Of a stretch of DNA of 35,587 bases, positions 30,757 to 35,587 are shown in pieces. This stretch comes from JBGPML01 sp041486955 (GTDB lineage: Bacteria; Patescibacteriota; UBA1384; 2-12-FULL-50-11; DASWYB01), in NCBI GenBank assembly GCA_041486955.1, contig JBGPML010000003.1, forward strand, positions 1 to 35,587, read 5' to 3'. The position numbers and the translations under genes were made by a program. The notes beneath the pieces were generated by a model. That model did no database searches. It had not been told where the DNA came from and saw only the letters and a program-made list of their open reading frames with translations. The number at the start of each line of letters is the position of its first letter. Positions within the stretch are counted from its first letter, which is position 1.

Positions 30757-31371
30757 TTATGCCTTTTCAATAATAAGATGAGACTTGTTCGCCCCAGGGA
30801 GTGCGCCTGAAATGGCAATCGTGGCATCGGTTTCGTTAATTGCTACGACATGGTGACCATGAACGGTTACAGTTTCATGCCCCATATGTCCGGGTAATTT
30901 TTTACCAGGAACCACTCGTTGCGGATAACCGCTTCCAATTGAACCAGGCGCTCGATGATGTTTTGAACCATGGGACATTGGACCTCGGCTCCAACCATAA
31001 CGTTTGATTCCACCAGAAAATCCTTTGCCTTTGCTTGTTCCGGTTACAACAACAACGTCACCAGGTGTAAAACTGGTGACGGAAACAGAACTACCGATGG
31101 AAACATCTTCTTCTGGCAATACGCGCGTTTCAAAACGGTGGGAGATAGTGGTATCAATATTGTGTTTTTTGAGTTCTTCGGCTTGCGGTTTTGGCATACG
31201 CTTAGTAACCACCGCGCCAATTTGCACGGCGGAATATTTATCCTTCTCATTCGTTCGGATAGCAGTTACAACTTGGGTTGGTACTTTCAAAATCGTCACA
31301 GGAATGTGGCGATGTTTTTCGTCATAGATGTGGGTCATCCCCAATTTTTGGGCCATAACTGCAGCAGTCAT
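30757..31371 (-). CDS. rplC: 50S ribosomal protein L3
   Basis: A 204-residue protein near the peptidyl transferase centre. AQKLGMTHIYDEKHRHIPVT, DVVVVTGTSKGKGFSGGIKR, GPMSHGSKHHRAPGSIG and the following KKLPGHMGHETVTVH are diagnostic. AAAGGA lies six bases before the ATG at 31371. Normally rpsJ is directly upstream; here a 237-base leader region with a promoter and then an ABC exporter gene intervene. It is the first gene of the long ribosomal block. Confidence 0.97.
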   Translation of the reverse strand: MTAAVMAQKLGMTHIYDEKHRHIPVTILKVPTQVVTAIRTNEKDKYSAVQIGAVVTKRMPKPQAEELKKHNIDTTISHRFETRVLPEEDVSIGSSVSVTSFTPGDVVVVTGTSKGKGFSGGIKRYGWSRGPMSHGSKHHRAPGSIGSGYPQRVVPGKKLPGHMGHETVTVHGHHVVAINETDATIAISGALPGANKSHLIIEKA

Positions 31372-31561
31372 AATAAATCCTTTAAAGATACAAATAAACG
31401 GCTCAGAACTGTCCTAGCATCTTGTTTTTCAGTACTCAACCTTATAGACGGTCTGTAAAAAAGACCGCACTTGTGATTGATTGTCTGCAACCCAAGGTGC
31501 TGGGCGTTCTCCAAGCCATTGATCCCCCAACGGGCGCTGAGGTACGTAAAGCTACTTGTTC
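31372..31561 (-). promoter_or_regulatory. Long leader of the rplC operon
   Basis: About 180 bases lie between the predicted transcript start (near 31555) and rplC. It can form a stem CGGTCT / AGACCG (31449-31454 with 31462-31467) with a U-rich loop, and a smaller CCCA / TGGG hairpin near 31490-31505. The length is similar to the E. coli S10 leader where L4 acts, but I see no direct match to that structure. The function is inferred. Confidence 0.4.
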
Positions 31562-31590
31562 ATAATATAACAAATGACCCGGAGAGTCAA
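31562..31590 (-). promoter_or_regulatory. Promoter of the rplC-to-rpsI block
   Basis: TTGACT (31590-31585, minus strand), a 17-nt spacer and TATTAT (31567-31562). It lies 18 bases after the stop of the ABC exporter gene. This gives the ribosomal genes from rplC onward a start point independent of rpsJ and the exporter. Confidence 0.7.
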
Positions 31591-31608
31591 CAGATTTACA
31601 GGGTAATT

Positions 31609-33417
31609 TTACACAGATTTCGCAGCAGTGGCAGCTAATTTTTCGTTCGGTTGCGACTCATGGGCGGCATGTGATTGCAGCCGCCACATTCCTGCGTATA
31701 CACCATCCTGCTTTAAGAGGGTGTGATGTGTACCGGATTCGACGATTTTACCATGTTGCAGAACGTAAATTGTGTTGCTGTCGACGATGGTTGACAGGCG
31801 ATGGGCAATAGCTATGGTTGTTCGACCTTCCGCCACTTCTTGGAGTGTTTGGAGGATAGCTTGTTCGCTTTTTGAATCCAGACTACTGGTGGCTTCATCA
31901 AAAAGAAGTATTTTCGGGTTCTTTACGATGGCCCGAGCTATCGCGACCCGCTGCTTCTCACCACCACTGATTTTCACCCCACGCTCACCGACAAGTGTGT
32001 CGTAACCTTGTGGGAGTGAATCTATAAAGTCGTGGATGTGAGCTCCTTTAGCAGCAGCAATAATTTCTGCTTTGGTTGCATTGGCTTTGCCAAATTTAAT
32101 ATTATTAGCAATTGTATCATTAAACATCGCTGGTTCTTGAGGCACGATTCCTAAAAGAAGACGCCGATCATCAGGTGAAATATCTTTTAAATTGACCCCA
32201 TCTATCGTAATGGTTCCGTCACTAACGTCGTAGAGACGAAAAATAAGTTTAGCGATGGTTGATTTCCCGGCCCCACTTGAACCGACAAACGCGACCTTTT
32301 GTCCTGGTTTAATTTCTAAATTAAGATCGTTGATAACATTTTCTCGACCCTTATAACCGAAGCCGACATGTTCAAAGGTGACCGCTCCCTCTGGGTCAGT
32401 GACTTTAATCGGATGTTCACTTTCGTGCATTTCTGAATCTTTCATCAAAATACGACCCATTGAATCGAGGTCGGCAAAGCTATTTTTGTAAGCGCCATAG
32501 ACGAATCCGAGGGTGGCTATTGGGATTGAGAGACGAACAATATAGGTTGAAAGTAAAACAATATCACCAACGCTAAGAATCCCAATCGCGGCCTGCTTGA
32601 TGCCAAATGTCAAAATTAAACCGAGACCTAATAAAAGAATTATCCCTTGCGACCCTGTAATTAACGCAAAAATTCGATTGTTGCGCACAAGGAGTCGATA
32701 CCAATCTTGTTTAATGCCTTTAAATTCATTGAACTGAATCGCTTCGTTGTTAAAATATTTAACCGTATCGATGTTCGTAATCGAATCAACCAAAATTCCA
32801 CCAGCTAAATCGTTCTTTTTATTGCCTTCAATGCGAAGTTTCTGACGTCGTTCGGTACTCCATAACGTAAACCAGGCATAGATGACGACAGTGGCTAAGG
32901 TAATTACACCATATTGCCAATCGTACAAACGGAGCAAAAGAATCGTGACGAAGATTAACTCAAATATCGGAGGAAGAATTTGGGAAACGGAGAAGTCTAA
33001 AACAAAGCTTATAGCTTGCGAGCCTCGAGCAATGGCCTGGGCCGCCGATCCTGATCGCTGATCAGCATGATAGCTGACTGGAAGCTTGAGAAGGTGATTA
33101 AATACCGCGGTCTCTATATCACGTGAGACACCCATGACGACGGGAGAAAAAATATAATCTCGAAGATATTCAAAAGTGATCGAAAGCAGCTTAATACCAA
33201 AATAGACTATTAGAATACTAATGATCGCTTCGAATGGTTGGTGAATCGTTAAGGCATCAATAATTTTCTTAATATAAATTGGTTCAAACGTAGTCGCCAT
33301 ACGAGCACTAATCAAGAGGATTAATGTGGCTATAACAAAAAATTTATACTTAACAAAGTATCGAATAAAATAGATGATGGAAAATTTCGGTTCTTTAGTT
33401 GGTTCAGGTTTGTTCAT
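31609..33417 (-). CDS. ABC exporter, Atm1/HMT1-type
   Basis: A 602-residue half-transporter with an N-terminal six-helix membrane domain (about 15-330) and a C-terminal ATPase domain (about 345-570). Walker A GSSGAGKST (379-387), Q-loop VPQEP, signature ISGGEKQRVAIARAI (483-497), Walker B ILLFDEATSSLDS (503-515) and the His of AHRLST are all intact. VKYFNNEA (219-226) and ARGSQAISFVL (130-140) resemble the Atm1/ABCB7/HMT1 group, which exports glutathione-linked sulfur compounds or metals; the substrate here is unknown. It lies between rpsJ and rplC, interrupting the S10 gene order. There is no Shine-Dalgarno, and the ATG is eight bases from a -10 box. Confidence 0.9.
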   Translation of the reverse strand: MNKPEPTKEPKFSIIYFIRYFVKYKFFVIATLILLISARMATTFEPIYIKKIIDALTIHQPFEAIISILIVYFGIKLLSITFEYLRDYIFSPVVMGVSRDIETAVFNHLLKLPVSYHADQRSGSAAQAIARGSQAISFVLDFSVSQILPPIFELIFVTILLLRLYDWQYGVITLATVVIYAWFTLWSTERRQKLRIEGNKKNDLAGGILVDSITNIDTVKYFNNEAIQFNEFKGIKQDWYRLLVRNNRIFALITGSQGIILLLGLGLILTFGIKQAAIGILSVGDIVLLSTYIVRLSIPIATLGFVYGAYKNSFADLDSMGRILMKDSEMHESEHPIKVTDPEGAVTFEHVGFGYKGRENVINDLNLEIKPGQKVAFVGSSGAGKSTIAKLIFRLYDVSDGTITIDGVNLKDISPDDRRLLLGIVPQEPAMFNDTIANNIKFGKANATKAEIIAAAKGAHIHDFIDSLPQGYDTLVGERGVKISGGEKQRVAIARAIVKNPKILLFDEATSSLDSKSEQAILQTLQEVAEGRTTIAIAHRLSTIVDSNTIYVLQHGKIVESGTHHTLLKQDGVYAGMWRLQSHAAHESQPNEKLAATAAKSV

Positions 33418-33425
33418 TTATATTT

Positions 33426-33434
33426 ATTATAGCA
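33426..33434 (-). promoter_or_regulatory. Extended -10 promoter of the ABC exporter
   Basis: The minus strand reads TGCTATAAT, an extended -10 (TGn TATAAT), with the TATAAT at 33431-33426. A good -35 is not visible (CCGACT at 17 bases). The ATG follows after eight bases with no ribosome site, so the transcript may be nearly leaderless. Confidence 0.5.
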
Positions 33435-33507
33435 ATGATGTCGTATTTAGTCGGCATATACCTGATTGCTAATAGTCAGTTAAGGTCGAAATAGGCACGA
33501 AAAAGAT

Positions 33508-33615
33508 GTGCAGTTGTGACGATTTCGAGGCAGAGCTGAGTACTGAACGAGGCGTACTCGACGTACGTCGAGTGAGGCTCGGAAGCTCTAACAAAGAAAT
33601 CGTCCAAGTTCACAC
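33508..33615. repeat. Family 1 hairpin repeat, copy 3 (inverted)
   Basis: Third copy of the family at 1-119, in the opposite orientation, between rpsJ and the ABC exporter and beginning eight bases after the rpsJ stop. The terminal arms share a perfect 9-bp stem, GACGATTTC / GAAATCGTC, extended by GTG / CAC at the ends. The next stem is AGAGCT / AGCTCT and the centre has the palindrome CTCGACGTACGTCGAG. The core matches copy 1 closely (TCGACGTAC, CAGTACTCA, CTCTGCCT on the other strand). Confidence 0.75.
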
Positions 33616-33623
33616 CTTTTTAC

Positions 33624-33947
33624 TTACATTTTTATTTCGATGTCTACACCAGCGGGAAGATCCAAATTAATGAGGCTATCGATAGTTTTCGGTGTTGGGT
33701 CAAGGACATCAATCAAGCGTTTATGAATACGCATTTCAAATTGTTCACGAGCGTCTTTATGAATAAAAGTTGATCGATTAACCGTGGTTAATTTTTTGTC
33801 GGTCGGTAGAGGAATCGGGCCACTGACAAGGGCTCCGGTTCGTTCGGCGGTTTCTAAAATTGTCCGAGACGTTTTATCTATCAGACGATAATCATAAGCT
33901 TTGAGTCGAATTCTAATCTTTTGGTGTTCGGCAGTCTTCTTTGGCAT
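33624..33947 (-). CDS. rpsJ: 30S ribosomal protein S10 (NusE)
   Basis: A 107-residue small-subunit protein that also acts as NusE in antitermination with NusB. KIRIRLKAYDYRLIDKTSRT, TGALVSGPIPLPTDKKLTTV and HKDAREQFEMRIHKRLIDVL are diagnostic. GGGAG lies four to five bases upstream of the ATG. It is the second gene after tuf in the usual order but is cut off from rplC by a repeat and an ABC exporter gene. Confidence 0.97.
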   Translation of the reverse strand: MPKKTAEHQKIRIRLKAYDYRLIDKTSRTILETAERTGALVSGPIPLPTDKKLTTVNRSTFIHKDAREQFEMRIHKRLIDVLDPTPKTIDSLINLDLPAGVDIEIKM

Positions 33948-33977
33948 TGTGCTCCCTAAGGTACTGTATTTGCTTTC

Positions 33978-34013
33978 TACTGAAAGTCCCCGACGTGCAG
34001 GGACTTTACAGTA
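33978..34013 (-). other. Hairpin between tuf and rpsJ
   Basis: AAAGTCCC (33983-33990) pairs perfectly with GGGACTTT (34000-34007) around a 9-nt loop, with a further five outer pairs (TACTG / CAGTA) across a one-base bulge. It lacks a T run on the minus strand. It follows the tuf stop by about ten bases and may be a processing or partial attenuation site. Confidence 0.5.
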
Positions 34014-34022
34014 AGAAGTAAC

Positions 34023-35204
34023 TTATTTGATAATCTTGGTAACCACTCCAGCGCCAACCGTCTTTCCCCCTTCACGGATAGCAAAACGCATTTGCTCTTC
34101 CATGGCAATTGGTTGAATCAACGCAACTTTGAAGGTAATAGTATCACCAGGCATAACCAATTCAGTTTCAGCTGGCAGTTCTACTTCACCAGTAACGTCT
34201 GTTGTTCGGATATAGAACTGCGGTTTGTAGCCTTTTTGGAATGGTGTGTGTCGTCCACCTTCTTCTTTGGTTAAGATGTAGACTTCAGCTTCGAATTCAG
34301 TGTGTGGCGTAATTGAACCGGGTTTGGCGATAACCTGTCCGCGTTCAATATCGGTTCGTTCAACACCACGAAGGAGTAATCCGACGTTGTCGCCAGCTTG
34401 ACCGGAATCAAGTAACTTACGGAACATTTCTACCCCGGTAACAGTCGTCTTTTTGGTTGGTTTGATACCAACAATTTCAACTTCTTCGCCTACTTTGACT
34501 TGTCCGCGTTCAATACGACCGGTCGCCACGGTTCCGCGGCCTTTGATCGAGAACACGTCTTCAACCGGCATAAGCAATGGCTTATCAATCTCTCGCACTG
34601 GGTCAGGAACGTAAGTGTCCAAAGCATTAACTAATTCTTTAATTTTACCTTCGTACTGCGCATCGCCTTCGAGGGCTTTCAAAGCTGAACCACGAATGAT
34701 AGGGGTCTCATCACCTGGGTATTCATATTTCTTCAATAGGTCACGGACTTCTTCCTCAACAAGGTCAAGAAGTTCTGCATCAGTGACTTGGTCACATTTA
34801 TTCAAGAATACGACGATATAAGGCACACCAACTTGTTTGGCCAAAAGAATGTGCTCTCGAGTCTGGGGCATTGGACCATCAGCGGCCGATACCACCAAAA
34901 TGGCGGCATCCATTTGAGCCGCGCCGGTGATCATGTTTTTAACATAGTCAGCGTGTCCAGGACAGTCGACGTGGGCATAGTGCCGTTTATCAGATTCGTA
35001 TTCAACGTGATACGAAGCAATGGTAATACCGCGCTGCTTTTCTTCAGGGGCATTATCAATCTGGTTCACGTCCAATTTTTGGGCGTGACCTTCTTTAGCT
35101 AGTACCGTCGTAATAGCCGCAGTTAAAGTTGTTTTACCGTGGTCAACGTGTCCGATGGTACCGACATTGACGTGCGGCTTGTTACGTTCAAATTTTTCAG
35201 CCAT
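34023..35204 (-). CDS. tuf: Elongation factor Tu
   Basis: A GTPase delivering aminoacyl-tRNA to the ribosome, 393 residues from the ATG at 35204. G motifs are present: GHVDHGKT (18-25), RGITI, DCPGH, NKCD and SALK. Domain 2 has GRGTVATGRIERGQVKVGEE and domain 3 ends FAIREGGKTVGAGVVTKII. AAAGGAG lies five bases before the start. The frame extends upstream by 16 residues, which I exclude. It has its own tandem promoters between fusA and itself. Confidence 0.98.
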   Translation of the reverse strand: MAEKFERNKPHVNVGTIGHVDHGKTTLTAAITTVLAKEGHAQKLDVNQIDNAPEEKQRGITIASYHVEYESDKRHYAHVDCPGHADYVKNMITGAAQMDAAILVVSAADGPMPQTREHILLAKQVGVPYIVVFLNKCDQVTDAELLDLVEEEVRDLLKKYEYPGDETPIIRGSALKALEGDAQYEGKIKELVNALDTYVPDPVREIDKPLLMPVEDVFSIKGRGTVATGRIERGQVKVGEEVEIVGIKPTKKTTVTGVEMFRKLLDSGQAGDNVGLLLRGVERTDIERGQVIAKPGSITPHTEFEAEVYILTKEEGGRHTPFQKGYKPQFYIRTTDVTGEVELPAETELVMPGDTITFKVALIQPIAMEEQMRFAIREGGKTVGAGVVTKIIK

Positions 35205-35286
35205 GTGGCTCCTTTCTTTTAAGAGATAAACAAAATCATGCAAGAGTTGCAAAGTAGTGAGTGAGTAAACACATTCATGCTCAAAT

Positions 35287-35329
35287 ATTATACACCGATA
35301 AGTATATCTGTTGCAACAGGTTTAGTCAA
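35287..35329 (-). promoter_or_regulatory. Tandem tuf promoters around a perfect palindrome
   Basis: Promoter one: TTGACT (35329-35324, minus strand), 17-nt spacer, TATACT (35306-35301). Promoter two, overlapping: TTGCAA (35316-35311), 18-nt spacer, TATAAT (35292-35287). The perfect 12-bp palindrome CTGTTGCAACAG (35308-35319) lies in the first spacer and covers the second -35, so a bound protein could block both. Confidence 0.65.
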
Positions 35330-35374
35330 GAATGAAATCTTTAGTCTGACGATCTGTTTGCAATCGTTTGTTCC

Positions 35375-35427
35375 GACATTGTCCGGTTCCCTCTACTCGC
35401 TCCGGCTTGCCTAGAGGGAGTAATGTC
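35375..35427 (-). other. Nested hairpin after fusA
   Basis: GACATT (35375-35380) pairs with AATGTC (35422-35427), and inside it CCCTCTA (35389-35395) pairs with TAGAGGG (35412-35418). The structure abuts the fusA stop at 35428. No T run follows, so it is not a typical intrinsic terminator; it could protect or process the fusA mRNA end or act as a weak attenuator before the tuf promoters. Confidence 0.5.
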
Positions 35428-35587
35428 CTATTTCACGAGCTTTTGAGCAACGTGATTCGGAACCTCAGCATAGTGATCAAATTCCATGGTATAACTCGCT
35501 CGTCCCTGGGACATGGAGCGAAGCGCCGTCGAATAACCGAACATTTCCGAGAGTGGGACAAACGAATCAATCACTTTTGACCCGACT
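35428..35587 (-). CDS. fusA: Elongation factor G, C-terminal end (partial)
   Basis: The last 52 codons of EF-G; the rest lies beyond the window edge. FVPLSEMFGYSTALRSMSQG and RASYTMEFDHYAEVPNHVAQ match the conserved end of domain V of this translocation GTPase. It ends in KLVK and a TAG stop at 35428-35430. Its place before tuf and rpsJ is the standard str operon order. Confidence 0.95.
   Translation of the reverse strand, partial: VGSKVIDSFVPLSEMFGYSTALRSMSQGRASYTMEFDHYAEVPNHVAQKLVK

Noticed and set aside
31594..31618. The shared word TAAAATTACCCT near the ABC exporter stop and at the leuS start (154-165).
   Set aside because: The 3' exporter copy lies partly in coding sequence and lacks the second arm of the inverted repeat, so the match is probably chance.
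1..33615. The repeats as insertion sequences or MITEs with a known transposase.
   Set aside because: No transposase gene and no clear target-site duplication are visible in the window; the arms differ between copies, unlike ordinary terminal inverted repeats. A mobile origin is not excluded.
33978..34013. The tuf-rpsJ hairpin as an intrinsic terminator.
   Set aside because: No run of T follows on the transcribed strand, and rpsJ downstream has a good ribosome site but no promoter of its own that I can see, so readthrough is expected.
1..35587. tRNA or rRNA genes.
   Set aside because: I saw no T-arm pattern (GGTTCRANNCC) with acceptor pairing in the gaps between genes, and no rRNA sequence.

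Overview
The window looks like a chromosomal core region of a Candidate Phyla Radiation (Patescibacteria) bacterium. Three observations support this. The str-S10-spc-alpha ribosomal cluster is nearly complete but has no rpmD (L30) gene between rpsE and rplO, an absence known to be typical of CPR genomes. Many core proteins are shortened: PheS without its N-terminal domain, AspRS without the GAD insertion, RpoA without its C-terminal domain, and S4 without its zinc-ribbon start. Genes are tightly packed, often with 1-17 nt overlaps. TGA acts as a normal stop codon. I cannot name the phylum from sequence alone.

Layout. 1-166: a hairpin repeat (family 1) and the leuS promoter. 167-3980 (+): leuS, rpmF, nusB, rnc. 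4149-6090 (-): a small membrane-anchored protein, a TM-helix channel-like protein and a PaaX-type regulator. 6217-12946 (-): a compact operon reading rbfA, small membrane protein, pheS, pheT, aspS, rRNA pseudouridine synthase, D-Ala-D-Ala carboxypeptidase. 13004-14074 (+): a divergent membrane-anchored putative metallopeptidase. 14075-15136: an accessory island with a second family 1 repeat, a candidate 366-nt structured RNA that has its own promoter and terminator, and a small orphan gene with its own promoter and terminator. 15162-31371 (-): a 33-gene block, rplC to rpsI, containing the S10, spc and alpha operon genes plus secY, a LysM-like protein, adk, map and rpoA. 31609-33417 (-): an Atm1-type ABC exporter lying between rplC and rpsJ. 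33624-35587 (-): rpsJ, tuf and the 3' end of fusA.

Regulation visible in the sequence. Good sigma70-like promoters precede tuf, rplC, the channel-like gene, the candidate RNA and the orphan gene; weaker ones precede rplX and the rbfA operon. Several starts (leuS, ABC exporter, rbfA, metallopeptidase) lie only 6-8 nt after a -10 hexamer, suggesting leaderless mRNAs. The rpsI end of the ribosomal block carries a clear intrinsic terminator.

The least expected material is the candidate RNA at 14208-14573 and two families of about 110-140 nt hairpin repeats. In both repeat families the terminal arms are complementary within each copy but differ between copies, as expected if base pairing is under selection. 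Two of these repeats sit directly in front of ribosomal protein genes (rpsM, rplX). All calls come from reading the sequence; no database or folding program was used.
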